In this document: piece by piece, positions 51,400 to 62,482 of the stretch
How the letters are laid out: the number at the start of each line of letters is the position of its first letter
Numbering within the stretch: position 1 is the stretch's first letter
Origin: Brachyhypopomus gauderio
Lineage: Eukaryota > Chordata > Actinopteri > Gymnotiformes > Hypopomidae
Length of the DNA stretch: 64,000 nucleotides
Assembly (NCBI RefSeq): GCF_052324685.1
Contig: NC_135211.1
Span: 4,786,368-4,850,367, forward strand
Reading direction: 5' to 3'
The notes under the pieces: generated by a model
What the model was told of the DNA's origin: nothing
Database searches by the model: none
What the model saw: the letters and a program-made list of their open reading frames with translations, nothing else
Made by a program: the position numbers and the translations under genes

Positions 51400-53773
51400 A
51401 TGATGGAGGAGGCATGTCCAGAACAGGAGGGGGTTTCTGGGGCACAGTCCCCAGTCACATCACTGCGTGGGTCGGAGGACGAAGGAGGGACCAGCACAAG
51501 GAGAAAGAAGAGAAAGAAAAAGGAGATAATCTACCGCTCTGAGGTGGAGTCTGCATGTGAGGGGACTTCGGCAAATGGGGACGGGGCCCCCGGTACTCCA
51601 CCAGAGGAAGGTGAGGGCAAAGCTAATCACCTGTGACAGGTGTATCAAATTAATCACTGGGTTTATTTCAGTCACGTTTTACCACTGGCGTTGCTTAATA
51701 AGTGTCCCATGCAAAAGTGGCTTTGAAGTGGGTTGGATTTTGACAAAGGGCACAAATTCTACACTAGTGTGAAAGCAAGCATGTCTTCCACATCTAAACA
51801 TGTGTTAACATATTTTCAGCATATTTATGTACTTTATCAAAGCATATCAACATTATGCAATCAAATGGGCAATGAGTAAAAAACAATGTTTTGAAATATG
51901 TTTAAGTAAAAAGTGGGGTTTTTTTCTGGTGACTATTTTATTACCTGCGATATTAAAGGATTAAAGGCATGCAAACTTTTTATGGCTGCAGTGTTGAATG
52001 AAATGAGTAACTAAATCAATACACTGAAATAAGTATATAATTGCTGTACATGCTTATAATTCAAAAGTCAATAGCTTTATTTAGATCACATAACTTCTAA
52101 ACAAATACTTTCATACTTACATCGTTTTCTTTGTTTGTTCTTTTCTCCTCCCACCACTCACTATCTACACTTTTTTTGGAAAAGCTCTAACACAAACTGT
52201 CGCCTCAAAGTTGAAGACATATAATTGTCTAAAATGCCTTTGTATGCTGTATCATTAACATTACCATTCACTGGAGCAATAGGACCCATCAGACTGCAAG
52301 AGAGAGAAATATGAGGGATTGCTACAGAGAACGAGTTCAGCAGTGGTGCAGTGTACACCCTTTCAGTTAGAGTTTGGCATTGTGGTAGCTTCTTGACCAG
52401 AGTGTCCTCCTTTAAACAATGTATAAAGCTCCAAGTTCACAGTGCTTTTGCTGACGCTGCTTCCAGAGGGTGACTGGAGCTCTATGGCTCCAGCTGTAAC
52501 AAAGAACAGGCCTTTTCTACCCACTTCTGCACACAGCAGCGCTCTGTGAGTTTGGGTGGTTTAGTTTCCACCAAGTTCCTCCACACCAGACCTTCTGGCA
52601 TAGACATTGTTGCTACTCAGTACTTTAATTTCAAAATAATATCACATACGGTGGATCAGGGCATATATAGTTTGCATCATATGTCAAATGACAGATATGG
52701 CAGTAACATGTTTAAAGTCCCTGAGCTCATCAGTACAACTGATTCTACTAGCAGGGTTTGTGGGGATTGCAGGTGCCTAATTTTGTTTTGTATAGCTGTT
52801 AGCAACGGGTGTGGCTGAAAGACAAATATATATACAAGTCTGCTCATACTGCTTTGAAAATTCAATTTGGTTTAACTGATAGATGTAGCCGCAATTGAGA
52901 TTTAAGTTTATTGTTTTACATTTAGGGCATTTAGCAGACACTCGAGACTGTATTTGTAGCAATGACATCCAGTTTCCGAACCTCTAGTTTATCTGTTTTT
53001 AATAAAAAACAGTATTCACTGTATGTCCTGTTCACTGCCTCTGTCATTCTTTGAATCAACAGTTGATAGAATCAAATGCTACCACTATATCTAAAGATCT
53101 GTTAGTCTGTGTTAAACTGGCATTGGTGTTCTTCACAGCTGAATGGGACGGTCCTGCAGACAGCCGCTTCGTGACACTTACGGGAACGATCACTCGTGGG
53201 AAGAGAAAAGGCCAGCTGGTGGACATCCGCCTGGCGTTGACCGACCGCGAGCTGAGAGACATGGCACGCTCCAAGGAGCGTCTGGACGCCGAGTGTGAGG
53301 CGGGCTCGGCGTTCAGGCGTGAGGAGTGCACACTGGGTCCAGGACGGGGCCCACATGTGGTCCTCTGGAGCCTATCCTGCTTCCCTGTGGTGTTCCTGCT
53401 AGCCTTCGTCATCTCCTTTTACTACGGCACGCTCACTTGGTACAACATCTTCCTCGTCTACAACGAGGAGCGCACGTTCTTGCACAAGATCCTAGTGTGT
53501 CCGCTGCTGGTTCTGGGCTACCCGGCGCTGATGGTGGCGCTCTGCACCTGCGTGGCAGCGTACGCGGCCGCCGCCCAGATCTCGTGGAGCATCGGAGAGT
53601 GGTGGATGGCCGTGGCCGACCTGGAGAAAGGTGCGTGCGGCTGGGCCTGCGGGAAACTGGGCCTGGAGGACTGTGCTCCCTACAGCGTGGTGGAGCTGCT
53701 CGATTCCGACACACTGTCCGGCACACTGCAGCGGAGACAGGTGGAGGAGCGGGAGCAGACCTCCTCCGTGTGA
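51400..53773 (+). CDS. tmem169: transmembrane protein 169 (2 coding exons, 281 aa)
   Basis: TMEM169 is a conserved vertebrate membrane protein of unknown function. Coding exons are 51400-51610 and 53139-53773; the join makes Ala71 and the frame ends at TGA 53771. Residues 1-70 are acidic with a basic cluster RRKKRKKKEIIYRSE. RFVTLTGTITRGKRKGQLVD (81-100) is the conserved block before the membrane part. Two hydrophobic segments lie at about 145-166 (LWSLSCFPVVFLLAFVISFY) and 188-214, separated by the highly conserved TWYNIFLVYNEERTF. The C-terminus GLEDCAPYSVVELLDSD matches the family, whose human member is about 297 aa. The start is the first ATG after the acceptor at 51391. The final exon is GC-rich compared with its surroundings. 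Confidence 0.92.
51611..53138 (+). other. tmem169: tmem169 intron, no gene
   Basis: AT-rich unique sequence. No element or exon is recognised. Confidence 0.6.
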
Positions 53774-55079
53774 TGCAGTCCCACGACCTTCTCACCTCTA
53801 ATGCTGCTGCATCGTGGTGCTGGTGACACAGTTTATTTTATGGTGCTACAAGTTATTTTAAATGGGAACACACATATTTAGCATATTTATTACATCATGC
53901 ATATTTGACATATTTATAATGCCATTCATGTTATGCATTTACACTGTTCTTTCCCACTTTTTTCTGGTGTGCCTAAGAGAGGTTTGTGGTCAACGGCCCA
54001 CTCCCAGTTATCAAAAGGAGCATGTGGTGGGAACACTGGCGTTCCAGACATTCAAACAGTAAAATACTGTGTAAGTTAGTGGTAAACACAGCAAGTGCTT
54101 AACAATACATTATAAATTGGTGCTGAAAACTTTGAATTGGTGCTGTTGCTTATAAAGAAATATTATTATTATTCTTTCATTAATCACATAATAGCCTAGT
54201 ACTTTAACAGATGGATTACTTCAGAGAATAATTGTTTCTAGTGACGACTACGTGTTATAATTTTTTAGCTACCTCGAAGAATGTTTAATGGGAACTTGGA
54301 TAAACAATTTTAGCTTTCTGGTTTGCTATGTGATTCTTATTATCATAATTTTGTAATCCAGCAAATGACTTGTTACACGTTGTCCAGTACAAAAGCATCA
54401 ATTTCTGCTATTCATGACCTGTCTTGAACTATGAGCCCCTATCAGACACTAAGCCACTATCCACTGTCAGGCCACTAGCCACTAAGACACCATCAGACAC
54501 TAAGACACTAAGGCATATTTCTTATCTCTGTGAAAATAATGAAAGATCAGTTACAGTTAATCAGATACCACAGATTATTCCATCCCTGCAGCCAACATTT
54601 TGTGAAAAGAAACACAAATGTTCTAGATCCATCTAGAATGGATCAGACATGACAACTTAAATCGTACTTGTGATGCATTTTGAAAGTCTTGCAAATTGAT
54701 TCAGACTTTTGCCTAAATTACTTTTGCCTAAATGATTCAACACGAAAGTTTGAAAACAACATGAAAATATAATTATTTTAAGCAGTAACAGGTTTCTAAG
54801 GAAGACTCACAAATCAATTCAGACTTGTATCCAGTGTCTCAAGACTTGACTCATACAAAGAGACCCATGACCATCTCTGGTATGAGTACGGGTCTTTAAC
54901 CCCAATGCCTCCACTGTGCAAAACACATAACTAGCACAAAAGATACAAGGCACTTCTTTTACACTATTGGCTGTTAGACGCTCTAACAATCACCGATGCA
55001 CTACCTTACTGTAAGCACCAGAGTAGAGCTAGCAAGCCTTTACCAGCCACATCATTTCCTCTTCACCAGAACATGCTTC

Positions 55080-55170
55080 CATCAGACACTACCATCAGAC
55101 ACTTCCATCAAACCCTCTCATCCAACACTCCCATCAGACACTTCCATCAGACACTTCCATCAGACACTTC
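55080..55170 (+). repeat. 13-14 bp tandem repeat (CATCAGACACTTC)
   Basis: About six imperfect copies of CATCAGACACTTC or CATCAGACACTAC. Similar ATCAGACACTAAG units occur 600 bases upstream at 54438-54510. Confidence 0.75.
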
Positions 55171-55263
55171 CTTACGTAACAGAAGTGGCTTTATCCAAGT
55201 TAGATGTCGTGCTGTTGACACCTGATTAAAAAATCTTCATCGTATAGAAATCTGGCAAATCTG

Positions 55264-55334
<71 letters not shown>
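55264..55334 (+). repeat. (GT)n microsatellite
   Basis: A pure GT run of about 70 bases. Confidence 0.95.
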
Positions 55335-55338
<4 letters not shown>

Positions 55339-56275
55339 GTTTTTGCTTGTTTTTTGTTAATGACAATTGGATGAATTTTATTCCTCTCTCTACAGCTACA
55401 ATTTGAATCTGAATTTTGTATATTTATTTAATGAAAATGCAGTTTTACTTTTTCTGTCAAGTTGTAATTTGATCAAATTAAATTTGTACTCCATGACTTG
55501 AATTTCTATGCATGTTTTGGAAACATATATCCTTTATAATGTTGTCAAACTACATTCAGTGTAAATGCAGGAAAGGCAATCTATAGATTCAGTCAGGCAA
55601 TCAGCTGTGAAGAAACAATTTATAAGCAATCAGGAAATATTTTAGGACAACCTGAAATATTGTTGGACAGTTATAAATTAGAGGGGACTTTAAAATGCAA
55701 AAAGAGTAGCTGATACTGTACATGTGAAGTATAATTGAACCGCACTTTTCATAAAAGCTCAAAGCCCTGCAAGGTGCCCAAGTTGTGTGTGTAATTGTGC
55801 AGATTTCTTTCACTAATCAGTATCTTACATTCTAGTATGTGGATTTTTCTAGTATAATAATGTATAAGATGAATCACTAAACCTTAGCACTAAAGGGTGA
55901 AGGGATTTCATGATCCATGAACCATGACCATGAACTTGGTCGTCCCCTGCGGAGTATATTGCAGAGTCACTGAAAGGTTGCAAAGGAAAGATTGGGCAAA
56001 CAAAAACAAAAAAACACACAAAACCCTCACAACATCGGGCATCATCATGACAGTCAAGAGATGATTTAGCCCCAAAACCTCATCTAGATGAGATTCTTAA
56101 CCCAACTGTGGGCCGCGAACGCCACCTTGAGGGCCTCAAAAGAACAACAGTTTTAAACTTTGGGCCGCAGAGGGCCGCCGGACCGCATTGATTTTGAATA
56201 AAATGCAGTACACTTTCTCACCACTAGTAGCGGTAGTGCGTCACTTAGATATTTAAACAACGTATTTAATATAAG

Positions 56276-56690
56276 TTAAACTTATATAGCGCCTTTCTAG
56301 TACCCAAGGACACTTTACAAAAATCCTATGGGGAAAAAAAACAAATAAAAATTAAATAAATAAATATAATTAATTAAACCATACTATGACTATGTGGAAG
56401 GGAGAAAATACTGAGAGAAAAGGTGAGTTTTAAGCTGAGTTTTGAAGGAGGAAAAGGATGAACAGAGGCGGAGATGTTGCGGGAGGCCATTCCACAGTTT
56501 TGGGGCCATTACACAGAATGAGCGCCCACGAGCAGTGACAAGCTTGTATTTTGGAACCACCAGAAGACCTGTGTCTGAGGACCTAAGTGTTTGGTTTTGG
56601 ATATAGGGTATAGAAGTTGTGCTAAATAGTCTGGAGCTTACAGCTTCACACTTAACGACAACAGAACGCAGCACTATTACGTCATATAGC
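56276..56690 (-). mobile_element. L2-like LINE 3' fragment
   Basis: The plus strand begins CTTATATAGCGCCTTTCTAG, an antisense LINE 3' end. The minus strand encodes a C-terminal ORF2 piece with GLLVVPKYKLVTARGRSFCV, APKLWNGLPQHLR and FKTQLKTHLFSQ, the same segment found at the end of the frame at 30507 but from a different family. It is truncated on its 5' side about 140 bases before the USP start codon, so it may lie in or next to that gene's promoter. Confidence 0.8.
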
Positions 56691-56833
56691 TACTGACGTT
56701 AACAACGAGGCCGTGACAGCGCTGCACAATAGAACCAGGTCAATATATCGCGAACATCACATTTAAAGTACCTGCAAACCCGACGCGACGACGTTTACAT
56801 TAATTCTGTTAGGAAGGAGCGTATATCGGACAA

Positions 56834-59800
56834 ATGGGTTGCATTTACTCGTGTATGAAGGTAGCTATCTAACGTTTTTATACGTTGTGGTCCATGGACG
56901 TAGTTTTGATTTCATAAGTGGGGGGGACACAACCTGGGGTGGCGAACTGTTGAGCGGGGGGGGGGGGGGTGGTGCTGCATGATCCTAGTGCTAGATTTGT
57001 CGCTATTTGGATATTGGTTTTTTAACCGTTAAAAAGTGGGGGGGACATGACTTCGTCGCTACTTAAATATTTGGTTTTAACTGTAAAAACTGGGGGGGAC
57101 CAAAACCGGCTTTTGAAAAAGTGGGGGGGACATGTCCCCCCCGTCCCCCCCCAAAACTACGTCCGTGTTGTGGTCTAAAAAGGAGTAACCGGCATTTTTA
57201 TACCGGTTATTCTCCGATTCTCCGATATTTTCTCCGATATTTTTTCTATTTAAGATGTGATGCTTTTTAGGGTGTACTGAGGTTTCCCATACCCATGATT
57301 TGACAAACCAATGCTTTCCTACAGAAAAAGAACAAAGAGGGTGTGAATAGTGAAGTTAAAAAGAAGAAAAAGCAAAGATGGTGGAGACATATAGAGTCAT
57401 CCTCCCTGACACAAGTAACTGACACTCAGTCCTTGAATGTCAGCTCCTCCTCCATCTCTTGCTCCTCTTCCTCTGAGGGACACTTAACCAGGTATGAAAA
57501 CCGTCCCAGCCTTATGAATTGTGTAGTCACATGCACATGTGTAGTCACATGCACATTTGGTTATTATTTATTCTGTCTATGATTTTTCCCTGGAATTATT
57601 TGCCCCCAGGTCCAACAACAAACTCCCTACTGAACCCAAGAACACGGAAGGGATTGTTCCTGGTCAGAGCTCAGAATCTTTTATGATTTTGTCCCTTTGC
57701 ATAGTATGTTTTAGTCAAAGACACTTACTCCAAGGTTTTGTTCTCTCCATAGGGGCTGCTGATAAAGATGTGTGCTCCGTGCCCATGGATAGGTGGGTAC
57801 ATTATTAAAGTCATCTTCATGGCACAGTAAAGTATGGACAATCTATAATGGTTATATATTGACATTGTGGCATAAATCAAGAGAAACTGAAAAATATTAA
57901 AAACAACATTTGTATGTATGTGAACATTTTGTGCACTACACAAACTCCATATTCATCTGTCACTTCTACTCTCTCTTTCAGATTTCCGGCTGTTGTGGTA
58001 GAGGGAGACTTTCGTGTGCAGAATTTGCAGCACCTGTTACCGCACATCGTCAGTAGTGAAAGGGTGACTGAGAGTGGCCAGGGTGAGGGCCAAGGACACG
58101 CCCCCACTGTTTCTGCTGGCAGAGACACAGAGATCCGACAGCTCGGGTAAAGACAGAACACGTTGTGTTTTAGCACACAACCATTACGTGATTTTGCAGT
58201 GTACACAGATGTAATGTACACAGTCTTTATCTCTGAACCAAAATAAAGGCACGTAGCAATTAAAGGAGCAATAAGTATTTTTGCAGTTCTTCTTCAAATT
58301 CTGAAATGATGTGACATTGACACCTAGTGGCCTGGAAGTTTTACTGATTATGTATTAAATCTATTCTAAACATTAATGTCCTGTTAGGTTTCCCAACATT
58401 GGGAATACATGTTATATGAACGCCACTCTGCAGTGTCTTCTGAGTCTCTCCTGCTTCTGGAGCCCCATCAGAGCTCAGTGCTCCAGCTGGACGGATCCAT
58501 CCAGCTGCCAGATGCTCAGGTAGCCAATCAGGAACAGAGGATTCACATGTCTAAATGAACTGTTCAATTATGAGTGCTTAGAGAGGTGTTGTGATGCTGA
58601 GAGTTATAAACCACATTGGTCTCCCTGTTACTGTGCGTAGATGTTTTGCAGATCTACAGCAAGGCAGGCTCACTAGTCGTAGCTCTTCAAAGAAGAAGAA
58701 GCTCCTGAGAGCCCTGAATGCCTGTATTTCAGTCAGATGCCCTGCGTTTGGAGAGGACTACGAACAGGTTCGGCTAAACAACCCTCTGAGCCATTCAGAA
58801 CACATCAGAACCACATGCAGTAGTCTGCAGGAACTGCACACAACCTTCTTTGTTTTCTCAACTCTGTTGCTGCTGAAGTCCAGGAGTAATGCCGTTCCGA
58901 TGTACTGTCTTCCACAGGATGCTCATGAGTTCCTGATGATGTGTTTGCTTCAGCTGAAGGAGGAGGGAGAGACACTCAGGGTTTCCTCCTTCTCTTACAT
59001 CTGCCCTGTGGCAAATTTTGAGTTTCACCTCAAATCTGTGCGCACCTGCAGCAGGTAATTCTGTGCTATATCACCACATCTCCTTCTTGTAAATCAACTG
59101 TTCTTAACATGTGTTTCTTCAGAGTGTGCATTGTCACAAAGTATGCACACACTTGGTATGGGATAATGTGGGTTATTTCTGTGTGAATGTTGTAACCTCT
59201 CTGTTGATTTCTGTTGTTTGAAAGCTGTGGACTGCAGAGCTCCAGAGTGGAGGACTTCAACCACCTCTCTGTTAACCTGAGCTCTACCTTGACTGACAGC
59301 CTACACAATTACTTCAAGGTCTGTCACCTCACACACCCCTACTGGACAACACTTTTTTTGCCAGTTTGTTAAGTTAGGGAGCCATCCTAACCATTGTCAC
59401 TCTCAATGAAAACTTTTTTTCAGTCAACGGTTTTGGAGTTCAAATGTGAATGTGGTCAAGGCACCGAGGCATGTGAAGTGGTGGAGTTCTTCACACTCCC
59501 ACGGTGAGTCTCGCATTATGTGAATTACCACAAACAATGAGTTTTAAAGCAGTCATCTCACACTCTTCCAATTCTTACATCATTTTTCCTTTTGGAACAG
59601 AGTTCTGATCCTCCACATTAAGAGGTTTGACATGCTGGGCAAGAAACTAACAAACCTAATGGACATCCCCTCAGAGCTGGACCTCTCTGTCCTCCCTGGA
59701 GTGGCTTCACTCGGGCAACCGTTAAGGTCAGCTTGTACAACGGCCTGAGCATACGCTCTCTCACCTCTGTCCACCCTTTCACAATTAGCAATGAGACGCT

Positions 59801-60674
59801 AACTGAATGGCTTTGTGATGTGTCCACAGTGGACCAGCATACACCCAGGACAAAGGACATGAGGAGGATAATCTGGAGAAAAGCTCTGTGCCAGAACAAG
59901 GTAAACATCAGCCATTTTCCTACAGTGATCAATTAAATTTTGGATTTACAACCTGTCTACGTTTATACGTACCTGCCATAATGATGTAGTTCTCTCAACC
60001 CATTAGTAGTAAATGAGAGCAGAGAAGGACAGGGAGAGAAAGTACAGCACGTCAGCCCACTGGTGAGGAAATAGAGAGAGAGAGATGAAAAAGAAGATTG
60101 AAAGATGCTGAGAGAGACTGAGAAAGACAGGCTGAGAGAGATAGATAGATATGAGAGAGACCCATATCAACGATCTAAGATGCATTCTTACTTAATCATA
60201 TGAAAAAACAGATGTACTTGTTGTTTGCAGGAAACTGTTCACACAGACATCTACAGACTCCACGCTGTGGTGTCTCATTTGGGTGGCAGCATGGACAGTG
60301 GTGAGCAGTCTGATAATATCCACAAACATGCAGTAGAAACTATAAAGTGACTAATGACATCTTGCTTCCCTGACAGGGCACTACATCAGCGACGTAGCTG
60401 AGGAGAAAGGAGAGTGCTGGTTAAAATTCAACGATTCAAAGGTTTCAAAAAAGACAGAGCCAGCCGTCCTTAAGAGCAGGGCAAAAACAGCCTACCTGCT
60501 TTTCTACATGCAAAGGTAGTAGCTCACCTTCTAACTCAGGTACATCTGCTGAAACACATAGAGAACTGGCTGAATTCCAGCTGCTCCTGTTTTGCTGTTG
60601 TCTCCAGTGGGGCTGGAGAGAAGAACGTGGTCCCGTGGATGGTGGACCAGGGAGAAGCAGCAGTATCCCCCTAA
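56834..60674 (+). CDS. USP37-like ubiquitin-specific protease, short form (16 exons, 515 aa)
   Basis: A peptidase C19 deubiquitinase. Exons: 56834-56860, 57325-57491, 57610-57662, 57753-57792, 57982-58146, 58388-58519, 58641-58767, 58918-59054, 59225-59318, 59424-59503, 59601-59726, 59830-59900, 60010-60062, 60231-60300, 60377-60515, 60608-60674; all phases join. The Cys box FPNIGNTCYMNATLQCLL gives catalytic Cys159. DAHEFL follows at 238-243, zinc-ribbon cysteines CSSC/CEC at 281-284 and 322-324, LILHIKRF at 343-350, and the His box SMDSGHYISDV with His449 and WLKFND (Asn466 or Asp467 as third residue). The catalytic set looks complete. Human USP37 is about 979 aa with a PH-like domain and ubiquitin-interacting motifs; none is seen here. 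The start has a good context (ACAAATGG) and an in-frame TAG 24 bases upstream. The N-terminus is MGCIYSCMKKKNK. The closest relatives are USP37/26/29. Confidence 0.88.
56893..57167. mobile_element. hAT-like MITE, copy 2 (275 bp), in USP intron 1
   Basis: Same termini as copy 1 (CATGGACGTAGTTTTG). The exact 8-bp duplication TTGTGGTC lies at 56885-56892 and 57168-57175. It differs from copy 1 mainly by a shorter G-rich part. It begins only 32 bases after the donor of the first coding exon. Confidence 0.92.
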
Positions 60675-62482
60675 ACCCAACTCCATGCCATGACTAAGTC
60701 AGGATACACATGTAAGCACCTACATCCTCACTTAACAAGACAGACTACACATCTGCTCAGTTCAGTTCAGGTCTATTTCTGTCTGTTCCTGTCGTCCAAT
60801 CGTAGGAGATAATTCATTAAGAACGGCTTCTGCCTTTCAGATTTGGGAACATAGATACCTCTGTCCATGGGGACAGATACAAATTCCATAAGATTTTACA
60901 TGTTGGCAGAAACCTAACCTTTACCCTGCCCTTACAATCAAAATTATAAGGCTAGACACAATTAGAAACTTCCTTCCTAAATTACCGCTCACACTGGTAT
61001 GTCTGGTATATTACATCTTTTTATATTACTGGTAAGTTTCAAGTGAGTTATTATTTGTTCAACATTAACACTCCTCCCCCCTTGTGTGATAAGGCTACAG
61101 ACTACCATTTTAAAATGATTAATGCTTAGATGGTATTTTCATTACAATTAATTAGTTAAACATGATTCAGACCAGCAGACTACAGGCAACTGCTAAATAA
61201 CAAGCTGTAAAGGTGATCATCACTTCAATGCTATATCCGTTATATCTGTTAATGGGTTGCGTTTCTATGGGAATTGTGTAAATAGCCCCTTGCTTTTCTT
61301 CCAAATCTTAGTAGATAAAAGGCTTTCTAATAAAAAATGACTATTCATGAATGACGTCACTTTAGACAGCATGTAGCCTAGATGACCTGTCAACGCTTGA
61401 TTTTCTCCACCATTCATGTGTTAAAGGCCAGAAAAGGCGTGACACAGGCGGACACTGCTCCCGACTCTGGCAAGTACGCAACAAAGCGGAAAGACTTCCG
61501 TTGTTTGAAGGGTGAACCGAGTGAACCAAGCGGTGTCTGTTTTGTCCGACTGATCTGAGAAGTTGGGACGTGCCGGTGTAAATACAGCTGAGCTGCTGGT
61601 GAAAGCGAGAACGTGAGAGACTCTGCTGCTGGTGCTGTCTGTGCACGAGAAGCGCGCTGATAAAAAGCTAAGTGCAACCCCCTACCATTTTAGAAGAATT
61701 TTAACCTTCTGCCATCCACCAGTCGTAGTTTTAGGGCAGTACATTTTAATTTTTCATTTTTGTTTTAGTTTGTTGGAGTCCGTTGCTATAAATAGCTAAG
61801 TTGCTTTCTATTAGGCTGGGTACTGCTATAGGTTTATTTCATTATTTGATTTTTGGTTGTGTGTAAGGGATTTGGATTTGTTTGGTTTGATTTATTTTGG
61901 GGTTTATAATTTGGAGGGTTTGCTGTGGTGTTAAGTAGTTTTTTTTCCAGTGCTAGCCTATTAGGGAACATTTTGTTTGGCTAAAATATTCTATATTCTT
62001 TGGGCTCCATTTTTGTGTTGCGTCTTTGTGGGTTTGTGTGTTTCTTTGTTACAATTTCAGTTATTTTGAGTGGTGACTGCGTTTTGTTTTTGTTCTGTCC
62101 TTTGTCTGCAGCATTGCTATCCAGAACACTAAGTGGACTGTTGCGTGTCCCTCCTTGAACTGGCTGCCGAGGTTCTGGACTGGGACTGGGTGCACTTGGA
62201 GTTGATGGATTTTTTTTTTTTTTTTTTATATATAAAATTCTTTTGTTGAATAAATATATTGTGCAAATTCCCATCTTCTCTCTGCATTTGTCAACTTGCG
62301 ACTCCCCAAGGTGTAGTGGTTGGGATTGGGCTAAGGGAAATATAAAATGTTGCCCTTTGTCGGGAAAGGCCGTGACATTAGTAGTAAATAGTTCTTGGTT
62401 CTTTTCTCTGGCTGTTTGCCTAATGTCGCTCCTCAGTCATTTTGGACTCCTCAGTTTTTACATTGTATTTGATAATTGCCAG
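60675..62482 (+). other. region between the USP gene and the catsper2-like exons
   Basis: No coding exon is recognised. The stretch 61370-61680 has more CpG than its surroundings. The stretch 61700-62390 is T/G-rich with a long T run at 62211-62227 and AATAAA near 62248. It could be a solo LTR or another retroelement piece, but I find no clear termini. Confidence 0.4.

Larger units (their letters stand above)
53774..56833 (+). other. intergenic region between tmem169 and the USP gene
   Basis: It contains the tmem169 3' region, ATCAGACACT-rich short repeats at about 54438-54510 and 55080-55170, (GT)n at 55264-55334 and a LINE remnant at 56276-56690. The stretch 56690-56833 just before the USP start is richer in CpG and probably holds its promoter. 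No other coding region is seen. Confidence 0.55.

Noticed and set aside
53326..53826. 166-codon Arg-rich frame overlapping the tmem169 last exon
   Set aside because: A shadow of the GC-rich tmem169 exon in another frame.
59733..59936. Alternative frame through the USP exon at 59830 (DQHTPRTKDMRRIIWRKALC)
   Set aside because: It would repair the phase to the exon at 60231 but does not join the preceding exon in phase. The frame with the extra exon at 60010-60062 satisfies both sides.
61362..61677. Minus-strand frames of 87-94 codons
   Set aside because: No recognised motif and no splice context. The higher CpG content explains the lack of stops.
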